Assembly (NCBI RefSeq): GCF_040529045.1 | Contig: NZ_CP131914.1 | Location: forward strand, 1,224,501 to 1,288,500 | Length of the DNA: 64,000 bases | Direction of reading: 5' to 3' | Source: Xanthomonas indica | Lineage (GTDB): Bacteria > Pseudomonadota > Gammaproteobacteria > Xanthomonadales > Xanthomonadaceae | In this document: in pieces, positions 18,069 to 26,745 of the stretch | Numbering within the stretch: position 1 is the first letter of the stretch | Layout: each line of letters starts with the position of its first letter | Notes under the pieces: model-generated | Databases searched by the model: none | Seen by the model: the letters and a program-made list of their open reading frames with translations, nothing else | Told to the model about the DNA's origin: nothing | Program-made: the position numbers and the translations under genes

Positions 18069-18995
18069 ATGCCTTCGCTGCTGCGTACCCTCTCCGCTCC
18101 GGCCACCACCCAGATCCGTCGCTGGGTGCTGGGCGCGTTCCCGCGCGAGCGCGACGCCATCGACTACGACCAGCCGCTCGGCGACCTCGGTCTGTTCGGT
18201 CCGGACAGCGTCACCTGGCGCATCCATGCCGAGTTTCCCGGGATGCTGGCCGGCGGGCTGTGCGCGTTGCTGCTGCAGACCCTGCACCCGTTGGCGCTGG
18301 CCGGGGTCTACGACCATTCCAACTTCCGCGAGGATCTGGTCGGGCGCCTGCGCCGCACCACCCAGTTCGTCGCCGCCACCAGCTACGCGCCCACCGACGC
18401 GGCGCAGCGCCAGATCGCCTGGGTCCGCACGATCCATGCCCGCGTGCGCGGCCACACGCCGGACGGGCGCGCCTATGCCGCCGACGATCCGGCGCTGCTG
18501 ACCTGGGTGCACGTGACCGAGGCCTACGGCTTCCTGCAGGGGTATCGCCGCTACTGCCGCGCGGTCCCCGGCGCGATCGCCGACCGCTACTACGACGAAG
18601 GGCGGCGCGTCGCCGAGGCGCTGGGTGCACGCGAGGTCCCGGCCAGCGAGGCGGCGGTGCTGGCCTATTTCGACCGGCAGCGGCCGCAGTTGCGGGTGGA
18701 TGCGCGGTCGCGCGAGGTGCTGGCGGTGCTGGCCGGCCTGCGCCTGCCGGTGCCGGCCCCCGGACTGTCGCGCGAACTGTTCCTGGGCGCCGGTGCGGCG
18801 TTGTTGCCGCCGTGGGCCAGCGCCATGCTGCGGCAGGCGCGGCTGCAGCGCACCGGCCCGGCGGTACCGGCCTGGTTGCTGCAGCAGGTGGCGCCGCTGT
18901 TCCGCGTCGCGCTGCACGACGGCATCGCCGCGCGCGCCTGCCGCCGCGTCGGCCTGCCGACACGGCAGCTGGCACAGTGGCCCGCAGTGGACTGA
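18069..18995 (+). CDS. DUF2236 / MpaB-family oxygenase
   Basis: 308 residues. Features of the family (latex-clearing protein, MpaB, DUF2236) are the early segment MLAGGLCALLLQTLHPLALAGVYDHSNF, then RTTQFVAATSY, AWVRTIHARVRG and TWVHVTEAYGFLQGYRRY. The His residues in these segments would bind heme or metal (family knowledge). Such proteins oxidise isoprenoid or other hydrophobic substrates; the substrate here is unknown. ATG 18069 matches the start of homologues as remembered. Monocistronic, 102 bp before the c-di-GMP gene. Confidence 0.82.
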   Translation: MPSLLRTLSAPATTQIRRWVLGAFPRERDAIDYDQPLGDLGLFGPDSVTWRIHAEFPGMLAGGLCALLLQTLHPLALAGVYDHSNFREDLVGRLRRTTQFVAATSYAPTDAAQRQIAWVRTIHARVRGHTPDGRAYAADDPALLTWVHVTEAYGFLQGYRRYCRAVPGAIADRYYDEGRRVAEALGAREVPASEAAVLAYFDRQRPQLRVDARSREVLAVLAGLRLPVPAPGLSRELFLGAGAALLPPWASAMLRQARLQRTGPAVPAWLLQQVAPLFRVALHDGIAARACRRVGLPTRQLAQWPAVD

Positions 18996-19097
18996 ATGGT
19001 TTATCCGCATCGCTGAACGCAGCATCGCGTCACACGCGGTCAAGATCGCCGGTCCCAGGCCGCTGTAACCAGCACCTTCCGCCCGTTCCCACTCCCG

Positions 19098-22073
19098 ATG
19101 CTGCAGAAGCCGCTCGCCGACAGGAAGCGCGACCATCGCTTTCGGCACAGCCTGCGACGCGTCACGCGCGCGCCGCTGCGGGCGATCGCGACCTGGGGCC
19201 TGGTGCTGGCGGTGCTGTTGGCCATGGGGCTGGTGCTGGTGCTGGCGCAGGACCGCCACAACCGCCTGGCCGCGGCGCAGCGCCAGAGCCTGGCGCTGGC
19301 CACCGGCGCCGACCGGCTGCTGCAGCTGCAACTGGACAATCTCGGCCAGGCCCTGCATGGCGAAGGCCTGGGCGCGCAGGCATTGCTGGCGGAGACGCCG
19401 GTGCGTGCGCCCGACCTGATCGCCGCCTCGTTGCGCGGCCTGCTGGCGCGGCATCCGGAGCTGCACGACGTGGCCTTGCTGGATGCGCAGGGCCAACGCC
19501 GCTTCGGCGGCGCCGGCGATGCGCAACTGCGCGCCTGGCGGCAACGTGGGCGCTGCGGCGATCGGATCTGCGTGAGCCCGCCGCTGCGCCTGGCCGATGG
19601 CACGGCAGTGGTGCGGGTGGCCGTGCCCTGGGGAACGGACGGCTGGGTGGAGGCGCAATGGCGGGTGGCCGCGCTGCAGCGGATCGTGCAAGGCACCGAC
19701 AGCGGGCGCGACGGCATCGTCGCCCTGACCGACGCGCAGGGCAGGCTGCTGGCCGCCAGCCGCCTGCTTGCGGCCAGCCAGCCGCGGCTGCCGCTGGCAC
19801 TCGCGCAGCCGATGCCGCACGGCGGCGCGCTGGGGCTGCACCGCGATGTCTTCGACCGCACGCCGCGGATCCTGGCGCTGAGCGGTGGCGGCGCGTATCC
19901 CTTGCTGGCGGTGGCCGGCGTGGGGCTGCGCGAGACGTTGTCCGGCTGGTGGTGGTTCGCCGCGGCGGCGGCGCTGGTGTACGTGCTGTACCTGCTCGGC
20001 CTGGGCTATCTGCTCGGCAGCCTGCGCCGTGCCGAGCGGCGCCAGCGCCATCTGCTGCAGCGCCTGCGCCGCGGCGACGAGGACCTGCGCCTGGCGCACG
20101 GCATGGGCGGCATCGGCACATGGCGCATCGACATCGCCGAGCGCGTGCTGCGCCTGTCCGAGCCGACCGGGGCGATGTTCGGCCTGCAACGCATGCAGAT
20201 GCCCATCGAGGCGTTCCTGGAGCGGCTCCACGTCGAGGATCGCGCGCGAGTGGAGCAGTTGTACGAGGACGCCGCGCAAGGGCGCGCGGACTACAACACT
20301 GTCTACCGCATGCATCTGCCCGATGGACGCCTGCGCTGGCTGGCCGCGCGTGGCGCGCTGGTGCGTACCCGCACGGGCATGTGCATGACCGGCGCGGTGC
20401 AGGACGTCAGCGATCGCGTGGCGGCGCAGGCGCGTCTGCTCGATGCCGAGCGCCAGTTCCGGCTGGTGTTCGATCGCAATCCGCTGCCGTATTGGGTGTT
20501 CGCCGTGGACAGCCTGCGCTTCCTGGAAGTGAACCAGGCCGCAGTGCGCCAGTACGGCTACAGCCGCGAGGAATTCCTGACGATGGACCTGCGCGATCTG
20601 CGCCCGGCCGAGGATGCCGAGCGGTTGCTGCAGGACGTGCGCAAACCGCGGCAGGGGTTCGATGCGCCGAGCATGTGGACGCACCGGCGCAAGGACGGCA
20701 GCCTGCTGTCGGTGTGCATCCATAGCGCCGACCTGGAATTCGGCGGCGTGCCGGCGCGGCTGATCCTGGCCGAGGACGTCACCGAGCGCGTGGCCCACGA
20801 GCGCGAACTGGCCTATCTGGCGCGCCATGAGTTCAGCACCGGCCTGCTCAAGCCGCACGCCCTCGCCGACGCCTTGCGCGCCCAGCGCGGCGGCTACGCC
20901 ATCGCCTACGTGCAGGTGCGCGGGCTGGCCTTGATCGGCGACACCCTGGGCCGCGCCGTCGGCGACGCGGTGCGCAGCGCGGTGGCCGCGCGCATTCGCG
21001 CGCTCGGCGAGCGTTTCGGCCTGAGCGCGCACCAGCCGGCGCAGGACTTCGTGCTGGCGATCCTGGATCCGCAGGCCCTGCCGCAGGCCTTGCAGGCGCT
21101 GCAGGAGGCGCTGTATGCGCCGGTGCAGGGTGGCGAGTTCGCCCAGCAACTGCAGGCGCACATCGGCGTGGCGCTGTGTCCGGACGATGCCGCCGACGCC
21201 GACGAGGCCATCGGCAGCGCCGCGCAGGCCGCGCATGCGGCACAGGCCGAGGGCCGCAGCCTGGTGCGCTTCGACCGCGCCATGGCGGCACGCACCGGCG
21301 AACGCCTGCGCCTGGCCGGACGCCTCCAGCAGGCGATCGAGCGCCAGGAGTTCGAACTGCACTTCCAGCCGATCATGCACGCCGGCAGCGGTGCGCCGCG
21401 CGAGCTCGAGGCCCTGATCCGCTGGCCGCAGGCCGACGGCAGCTTCATTGCGCCGGATGCGTTCATCCAGTTGTGCGAGGACACCGGGCTGATCCTGCCG
21501 CTGGGGCGGTGGGTGCTGCGCGCGGCGGCGCGCGCGCGCCGCGCACTGGCCGACCACGGATGGCCGGACCTGCCGGTGGCGGTGAACGTGTCGGCGCTGC
21601 AGTTCTTCGATGGCGATCTGGTCGCCGACCTGGTGCAGGCCTGCACCGATGCCGGGCTGGCCGCCGACGGCCTGCAGCTGGAACTGACCGAGAGCAGCCT
21701 GATGCGGCAGCCGCAGCAGGCCGGCGACGTGCTGCGGCAACTGCGCGCGCTGGGCGTGCGCGTGGCCCTGGACGATGTCGGCACCGGGTTCTCCAGCATG
21801 GCGTATCTGCGCGACCTGCCGCTGGACACGCTGAAGATCGACCGCAGCTTCGTCGCCGAGGTGGACCGCGACCCGCGCAACGCCTCGATCTGCCAGGCGC
21901 TGCTGACCCTGGGGCATTGCCTGGGGCTGGACGTGGTCGCCGAGGGCGTGGAAACCGACGCGCAGTTGCGCTGGCTGCGCGCGCACGGCTGCGGCGGCGT
22001 GCAGGGTTATCTGCTGGGACGCCCGGCGCCGTTGCCGCAGGTGCTGCAGCGGCTCGGCGCGGTCACAGCATGA
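19098..22073 (+). CDS. Membrane PAS-PAS-(degenerate GGDEF)-EAL c-di-GMP phosphodiesterase
   Basis: 991 residues. TM1 at about residues 30-52, a periplasmic sensor region to about 275, and TM2 around 280-305. Two PAS-like domains follow (start near GIGTWRIDI and FRLVFDRNPLPYWVF). The GGDEF-like domain has lost its signature: where GGDEF should be the sequence reads QPAQDF. The C-terminal EAL domain keeps the catalytic set: EALIRW, NVSALQF, LTESSL, DDVGTGFSSM, KIDRSFV, EGVETDAQ and VQGYLLGRP. It should hydrolyse c-di-GMP to pGpG at the inner membrane in response to a periplasmic cue. Its 3' end overlaps the converging Rieske gene by 11 bp. A cyclase gene lies 1 kb away on the opposite strand. 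Confidence 0.9.
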   Translation: MLQKPLADRKRDHRFRHSLRRVTRAPLRAIATWGLVLAVLLAMGLVLVLAQDRHNRLAAAQRQSLALATGADRLLQLQLDNLGQALHGEGLGAQALLAETPVRAPDLIAASLRGLLARHPELHDVALLDAQGQRRFGGAGDAQLRAWRQRGRCGDRICVSPPLRLADGTAVVRVAVPWGTDGWVEAQWRVAALQRIVQGTDSGRDGIVALTDAQGRLLAASRLLAASQPRLPLALAQPMPHGGALGLHRDVFDRTPRILALSGGGAYPLLAVAGVGLRETLSGWWWFAAAAALVYVLYLLGLGYLLGSLRRAERRQRHLLQRLRRGDEDLRLAHGMGGIGTWRIDIAERVLRLSEPTGAMFGLQRMQMPIEAFLERLHVEDRARVEQLYEDAAQGRADYNTVYRMHLPDGRLRWLAARGALVRTRTGMCMTGAVQDVSDRVAAQARLLDAERQFRLVFDRNPLPYWVFAVDSLRFLEVNQAAVRQYGYSREEFLTMDLRDLRPAEDAERLLQDVRKPRQGFDAPSMWTHRRKDGSLLSVCIHSADLEFGGVPARLILAEDVTERVAHERELAYLARHEFSTGLLKPHALADALRAQRGGYAIAYVQVRGLALIGDTLGRAVGDAVRSAVAARIRALGERFGLSAHQPAQDFVLAILDPQALPQALQALQEALYAPVQGGEFAQQLQAHIGVALCPDDAADADEAIGSAAQAAHAAQAEGRSLVRFDRAMAARTGERLRLAGRLQQAIERQEFELHFQPIMHAGSGAPRELEALIRWPQADGSFIAPDAFIQLCEDTGLILPLGRWVLRAAARARRALADHGWPDLPVAVNVSALQFFDGDLVADLVQACTDAGLAADGLQLELTESSLMRQPQQAGDVLRQLRALGVRVALDDVGTGFSSMAYLRDLPLDTLKIDRSFVAEVDRDPRNASICQALLTLGHCLGLDVVAEGVETDAQLRWLRAHGCGGVQGYLLGRPAPLPQVLQRLGAVTA

Positions 22074-23076
22074 TCTCCACGTCGTGGCCGCTGCCCGGCG
22101 CCGGCAGCGCCTCGCCTGCCCAGTAGCGGCGCAGCGGTTCGCGCACCAGGTCCAGCGCGGTGGAGGCACCGCGCGCGCCCGGGTAGCGCTGCAGGTTGCG
22201 CGACTGCAGTGCGAGCATGCGCCGGTCCTGCTCGCCGACCCGGCGCAGCAGCGGCCACACCAACAGGCGCACCGCCCACGCCGGCGCCCAGCGTCCCTCC
22301 ACGTGCAGGCTGGCGAAGACCTCGGTGCTGCGCACGCCGAGCGGGGTGAAGTGCAGGCTGATCCGCACGCGGCCGCCGCGCGCATAGCGGTACTCGATCT
22401 GCGCGCTGCCAGGGGCGGCGAAATGCGCGCGTTCCAGCGTGCGCGGCGATTCGAACAAGCGGTACAGCCAGCCGCTCTGCGCCGCGGCGCCGCGGTAGTC
22501 CACGTGGAAGCCTTCCTCGGTGTGGCGCAGTTCGGCGCGCATGGCGGTGCGTGCGCCGCCGCGTCGCACCAGCCCCGGATGCAGCAGATGCGTGTGCAGC
22601 GGATCCAGGAAGTTCTCCAGCGCATCGACCACGTGCGCGTCCCAGCGCGTGCGCCACAGGAAGCGCCGCGCCGAGGGCTGCAGCGCCTGTACCAGGTGCG
22701 ACGGCGCGTCCGCGCCTTCCGGATCGGGACGCAGCCAGATCAGGCCGTCGTGCTCGCGCGCGGCGAAGGCGCGCACCCGCACGGCCGGCGGCGTCTGCCC
22801 GGGTGGCAGGCCGGGGATCTCGCGCAGGGCGCCGGTGTGGTCGAAGCGCCAGCCGTGATACGGGCAGGACAGGCCGTCGCCGGTGACGCAGCCGGCCGAC
22901 AGCGGCGCGTGCCGATGCGGGCAGCGGTCTTCCAGCGCCAGCAGGCGGCCGTCGGCGCAGCGCGCGATCGCCGCATGCCGGTCCATCACCGATACCGCCA
23001 GCGGTCGTCGTCGCAACGCCGTGGCGGGCGCGACGGCGAACCACTGCCGGTACAGGGACGGATGCCAGGTACTCAT
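22063..23076 (-). CDS. Rieske [2Fe-2S] oxygenase, aromatic-ring-hydroxylating alpha-subunit type
   Basis: 337 residues. The N-terminal Rieske cluster is CPHRHAPLSAGC...CPYHGW, the C-X-H...C-X2-H pattern. The catalytic domain has the mononuclear iron motif in ENFLDPLHTHLLHPG (H-X4-H). Such enzymes oxygenate aromatic, sterol or amine substrates with electrons from a separate reductase; none is adjacent. The gene is the last in the leftward run from 30,350 and lies 43 bp after the cyclase gene, so co-transcription is possible. The substrate is unknown. A link to the KASIII/ATP-grasp cluster is inference from position only. Confidence 0.85.
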   Translation of the reverse strand: MSTWHPSLYRQWFAVAPATALRRRPLAVSVMDRHAAIARCADGRLLALEDRCPHRHAPLSAGCVTGDGLSCPYHGWRFDHTGALREIPGLPPGQTPPAVRVRAFAAREHDGLIWLRPDPEGADAPSHLVQALQPSARRFLWRTRWDAHVVDALENFLDPLHTHLLHPGLVRRGGARTAMRAELRHTEEGFHVDYRGAAAQSGWLYRLFESPRTLERAHFAAPGSAQIEYRYARGGRVRISLHFTPLGVRSTEVFASLHVEGRWAPAWAVRLLVWPLLRRVGEQDRRMLALQSRNLQRYPGARGASTALDLVREPLRRYWAGEALPAPGSGHDVEIML

Positions 23077-23119
23077 GCCGCGCGCGGCGCCGCGATCGTG
23101 TGTGGTCCGCGGCAGGCGA

Positions 23120-24307
23120 TCATGCGATGGCGGTGCCGGCGATCCGGTTGCGGCCGGCGCGCTTGGCCGCGTACAGCGACTGGTCCGCCGCCAGCACCAG
23201 GGCCTGCCAGGACGCCTGCGCGCCTGGCGACAGGCAATAGCCGATGCTCACCGTGCACGCCAGCGGCGCCTCCTGCGCGGCGCCGATCTGTTGCTGTTCG
23301 ATGCGTCGCCGTAGGCGCTCGGCGAGATCGCGCACGCCCGCCTCGTCGGCCTGCGGAACCAGCACCATGAACTCCTCCCCGCCGATGCGCGCCAGCAGGT
23401 CGGGCAGGCGGATCTGCTGCGTCAGCGTCTGCGCGATGGCGACCAGCACCTGGTCGCCGACGGCATGGCCGAAGCGGTCGTTGATTGCCTTGAAATGATC
23501 CACGTCGATCATCAGCACCGCGATCGACGCGTGCCGGCGCGCGGCATCGAGCGTCGCCGCCTCGCCGCGCTCCCACATCACCCGGCGGTTGGTCACGCCG
23601 GTGAGCGGATCCTGCGAGGCGTGTCGGGTCAGCTCCGCGTTCATTTCGCGGGTCAGCATCCAGAGGAAGCCCGGGGTGATGCTGGCGGTCAGCACGATGC
23701 GCGAGAGCAGGCCGAAGTTGGTGGTCGGGTCGTAGCTGGTGTCGACGTCCGGATGGAAGGCCCACCAGGCCACCCGCAACCCCACCATGCCAGCCCACAG
23801 GAAATGGAAGACCGCGGTGAAGCGCGCTGCCGCGCGCACCGTGCTGTCGGCATGGCGCCACAGCACCACCGCCGTGGCCACGGTCAGCATGCCGCGCACC
23901 AGGCCGCCGAAGATCACCATGATCCGGTGATCGAGGCCGGTGTAGTGCAGGCTGTAGAGTTCCAGTGCGCACAGCAGCGCGACCGGTACCAGCAACGTCC
24001 ATTGCAGCAGCGGGCGCTGCAGGTAGGCATTCACCGCCACGAGCGTCAGGATGGTGGCCACGTCGAGGGTGACGTTGCCGGCGGGCGCGACCCAGGTCGC
24101 CATGTAGTGCCAGGCCGGCGCCAGCAGGGTGCCGAAGCCCAGGGCGAACACGCCGTAGCTCAGCGCCAGCAGCAACAGGCTGCGCGCATGCCGTTCCTTG
24201 CGGCCGGTGACGTACAGGGCCAGGAACATCGCCGAGGACACCGCCGCGAGCAACGCATTGACGATCAGCAGGGTGCCGGCATGGGCCAGATGCGCAATCC
24301 ATTCCAC
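23120..24307 (-). CDS. Diguanylate cyclase with 7-TM sensory head
   Basis: 395 residues from GTG 24307 (MEWIAHLAHAGTLL), chosen because the first hydrophobic helix begins right after; a TTG at 24388 would add a Cys-rich, unlike segment. Seven hydrophobic helices span residues 1-225. The GGDEF domain then has DHFKAINDRFGHAVGDQVL and ARIGGEEFMVLVP, with an intact inhibitory I-site RLPD five residues before GGEEF, so product-inhibited c-di-GMP synthesis is expected. Inner membrane. An AT-rich stretch with TATACT (24,354-24,359) and an inverted repeat precede it, suggesting its own promoter between it and the biosynthetic operon. Confidence 0.9.
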   Translation of the reverse strand: MEWIAHLAHAGTLLIVNALLAAVSSAMFLALYVTGRKERHARSLLLLALSYGVFALGFGTLLAPAWHYMATWVAPAGNVTLDVATILTLVAVNAYLQRPLLQWTLLVPVALLCALELYSLHYTGLDHRIMVIFGGLVRGMLTVATAVVLWRHADSTVRAAARFTAVFHFLWAGMVGLRVAWWAFHPDVDTSYDPTTNFGLLSRIVLTASITPGFLWMLTREMNAELTRHASQDPLTGVTNRRVMWERGEAATLDAARRHASIAVLMIDVDHFKAINDRFGHAVGDQVLVAIAQTLTQQIRLPDLLARIGGEEFMVLVPQADEAGVRDLAERLRRRIEQQQIGAAQEAPLACTVSIGYCLSPGAQASWQALVLAADQSLYAAKRAGRNRIAGTAIA

Positions 24308-24384
24308 AGATGTCCCGGGCCGCAGCGGCGATGGGGTGTTGCAGGTGCAGCAAAGTATAAGGCAGCGGGTGCGCCCGGCATTCG

Positions 24385-24431
24385 GCAAAACACGCGCGTT
24401 TTGCGCTGAAAACGGTTACGGAATGCAAAAC
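24385..24431. promoter_or_regulatory. GCAAAAC inverted repeat with an extra copy, upstream of the cyclase
   Basis: GCAAAAC (24,385-24,391) and GTTTTGC (24,398-24,404) form a 7-bp dyad with a 6-nt spacer. A further GCAAAACGCGC copy lies at 24,425-24,435. The patch is AT-richer than its surroundings and sits just upstream of the cyclase TATACT-like element on the leftward strand, but also 3' of the preceding gene. It could be an operator for the cyclase or part of a terminator. No family of regulator is recognised. Confidence 0.4.
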
Positions 24432-24448
24432 GCGCGGCGCGGCGCCGC

Positions 24449-25564
24449 TCACAGCCGATACCGGCGCATCAGTGGCACGCCGACGCGCCGGGTCAGCGCG
24501 CCGAGCGCGGCGATCGGCTGGCGTCGCCGCAACGGCAGGTGCCGCGCATCGACCGCGCTGTACTCGATGACCGGCACGCCGCCGCGCTGGCGCTTGAAGC
24601 TGGCCGCGCCGGCGCTCTGGTTGAGGCGCTGGCCGTACCGTCGCGCATGGTCGATGCCGCAGGCGGTGAGGGTCCGGTACAGCGCCAGCCGCTGCGGCAG
24701 GCGCAGGTCGTAGCCGACGATCGGCGCGGTGACGGTGCCGCCGATGCCGAACAGGCCGGTGATGCACACCAGTTGCCCGGTGGCGTCGCGGAAGCCATCG
24801 AAGCGCAGCAGCCCGGCGCGGTGCCAGGCGCGCAGGAAGCCGGCGTGGTAGGCCGGATTGCAACGCGAATATTTTTCCAGATACAGCTGCGCATACAGCG
24901 CGGCGATGCGCGGGTAATCGGCCTCGCCGATGGCCTCGTTGCCGCAGCGCTGCAGGTCGCGGCGGTCGACGAGCTTGAGGTCGCGGGCCAGGTCGCGATG
25001 GCGCAGCAGCTGCGGCCAGTCTTCGTACAGGTAGACCTGGCGGCTGGCGATCAGGGTGAAGCCCTCGGCCTGCAGCGCGTGCAGCCACTGCGGCGTGTCC
25101 ACCGCGTTGAGCGAGCGGAACCACAGCGCGTGGTCGGGCCAGCGCGAGCGTGCGGCGTCCAGCAGCGTGCGCAGGCCGCTCGGCGGCAGCGGCGGATAGA
25201 GGTTGGTGGACAGCAGCCAGTTGTTGAGGGTGACCGCGCGGTCGATGCGCGCCCAGTCCAGCCACGCGCCGATGCCGCCGCACAGCCCGCGCACCGGTGC
25301 GGCCAGCGCGCCCGGCAGCAGCCGCGCGGCTTCCTCGGCGGCGTAGTCGGCATACGTGGTGCGCGGCGAGCAGACCCAGGCATTGCCCGGGTGGCGCTCG
25401 CCGACCGTCACCGGCAGCGCCAGTGCGCCGGCGCGCAGCACTTCGATGCGTGCATGCGCATTGTCGGCCAACTGCTGCGCCTCGCCGCCGGCATGCAGTG
25501 CGGCGAAACGCTGCAGCTGCGCGGCGTAATCGGCCGCCGCGGCCTCGGCATCGGCGCCGGTCAT
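24449..25564 (-). CDS. FemAB/GNAT-like acyl- or aminoacyl-transferase (putative)
   Basis: 371 residues, soluble. The C-terminal half looks like a GNAT/FemAB fold: RIAALYAQLYLEKYSRCNP, GLLRFDGFRDATGQLVCIT, and near the end LNQSAGAASFKRQRGGVPV, reminiscent of the late lysine-containing FKR.RG motif of FemAB-like transferases. The N-terminal half (ERHPGNAWVCSPRTTYADYA) is not recognised. Start ATG 25564 overlaps the stop of the ATP-grasp gene (ATGA), so the two proteins are translationally coupled. It is the last gene of the KASIII operon. Likely role: transferring an acyl or aminoacyl group to the cluster product (inference). Confidence 0.6.
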   Translation of the reverse strand: MTGADAEAAAADYAAQLQRFAALHAGGEAQQLADNAHARIEVLRAGALALPVTVGERHPGNAWVCSPRTTYADYAAEEAARLLPGALAAPVRGLCGGIGAWLDWARIDRAVTLNNWLLSTNLYPPLPPSGLRTLLDAARSRWPDHALWFRSLNAVDTPQWLHALQAEGFTLIASRQVYLYEDWPQLLRHRDLARDLKLVDRRDLQRCGNEAIGEADYPRIAALYAQLYLEKYSRCNPAYHAGFLRAWHRAGLLRFDGFRDATGQLVCITGLFGIGGTVTAPIVGYDLRLPQRLALYRTLTACGIDHARRYGQRLNQSAGAASFKRQRGGVPVIEYSAVDARHLPLRRRQPIAALGALTRRVGVPLMRRYRL

Positions 25565-26745
25565 GGCGGCGGCAGCGCCTCGCCGTCCCATTCGGTGTCG
25601 CGGGTGGCGGCCTCGCGGACGCTGCAGCGCTGCGCCAGCGCCAGCCGCGCATGGCTGCCCAGGTCGCACAGCGTGCCGGCCAGCGGCCAGCGGTCGCCGC
25701 GCGGCGCCAGCACGTCCTCGGCGCGCGCGTAGTCCTGACGCCACTGCCGCAGGCGGCCATGGCCCAGCGCCGCGGGCAGCGCCACGCCCAGCATCAGCAT
25801 GCCCAGCATCGCCGCGCGGTCGTCGGCCGGGCGCAGCGGCGCCGCCGTCGGACCCGCGTCGCCGCACAGCACGCCCACCAGCGGGTCGGCTGCGGCGAAC
25901 AGGTGCAGGCCGCTGGTCGCGCGCGGATTGCATTCGATCACGCTGCAGCGCCCTTCCGACGACACCATCCAGTCGAAGGAGATCTGCCCGGTGAAGCGCA
26001 GCGCCTGTACCAGTTGCGCGGTGAAGCGCTCGATCTGCGGATCCGGCGCCGCGTCGAAGTAATAGCTGGAACTGCGCCGCAGCCGATAGCGCGGGCGGTA
26101 CACCACATGCGCCAGCAACGCGCCGTCGCGCGCCAGCGCGTACGAGCAGCGCTCCTCGCCCGCACAGTAGCGCTGCGCGACCCAGTCGCCCTGCGCGGGC
26201 AGCGGCGCGGCATCGGTGGGTACACCGTCCGGGTACAGCCGCACATGCACGCCGAAGCGCGAGAACTCCGGCTTGAGCACCAGCGGTTCGGAACCGGCCC
26301 ACTCGCGTGCCTGCGCCAGGTTGCGCACGCGCACGCCGGCAGGCACCTCCACGTCGTCGCTGCCGAGCCCGCGCGCCAGTTCCATGAAGTGGTACTTGCT
26401 GTGCAGCGTGCGCAACGTGTTGAAGTCGTGCAGCGGCAGGTGCAGCTGCGCCGGCAGCGCGCTGCGGTAGCGGGCCAGGTAGAACACCTCTTCGCAGGTC
26501 GGCACCAGCACGTCGATGCGCTCGCGCGCGAGCAGGGCATTGAGGTCGGCCAGCCAGGCGCGCGGCGCATCGCGTGCCGGCGCCACACGGTGATGCGCGG
26601 CCACCGCGCGTGACCAGCCGGAAATGCGGCTGGCGACGCTGTCGGCCAGGTGCACCCGCCAACCCTGCGCGGCGAAACGGCGCGCCAGGTCCAGCGCGAC
26701 CGGCGCGCGCGCGCCGGTGATCAGCACGCCGGGCGCCTCAGCCAT
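25561..26745 (-). CDS. ATP-grasp carboxylate ligase-type protein
   Basis: 394 residues. An N-terminal Rossmann-like pre-ATP-grasp domain (VLITGARAPVALDLARRFAAQG) and the segment VLVPTCEEVFYLA come first. ATP-binding elements follow: EPLVLKPEFSRFG, GDWVAQRYCAGEERCSYA, and the metal-binding IECNPRATSGLHLF (E-x-N-P-R). ATP-grasp enzymes join a carboxylate, via an acyl-phosphate, to an amine or thiol. The start overlaps the metallo-hydrolase gene by 8 bp and the end overlaps the FemAB-like gene by 4 bp. In context it may amidate the acid made by the KASIII/reductase pair (inference). Substrates unknown. Confidence 0.82.
   Translation of the reverse strand: MAEAPGVLITGARAPVALDLARRFAAQGWRVHLADSVASRISGWSRAVAAHHRVAPARDAPRAWLADLNALLARERIDVLVPTCEEVFYLARYRSALPAQLHLPLHDFNTLRTLHSKYHFMELARGLGSDDVEVPAGVRVRNLAQAREWAGSEPLVLKPEFSRFGVHVRLYPDGVPTDAAPLPAQGDWVAQRYCAGEERCSYALARDGALLAHVVYRPRYRLRRSSSYYFDAAPDPQIERFTAQLVQALRFTGQISFDWMVSSEGRCSVIECNPRATSGLHLFAAADPLVGVLCGDAGPTAAPLRPADDRAAMLGMLMLGVALPAALGHGRLRQWRQDYARAEDVLAPRGDRWPLAGTLCDLGSHARLALAQRCSVREAATRDTEWDGEALPPP

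Noticed and set aside
17895-22625. Very long minus-strand open frame (ends at 17,277) extending across the EAL gene
   Set aside because: Only its last 618 bases have an SD and protein-like sequence; the rest is antisense to the MpaB and EAL genes.
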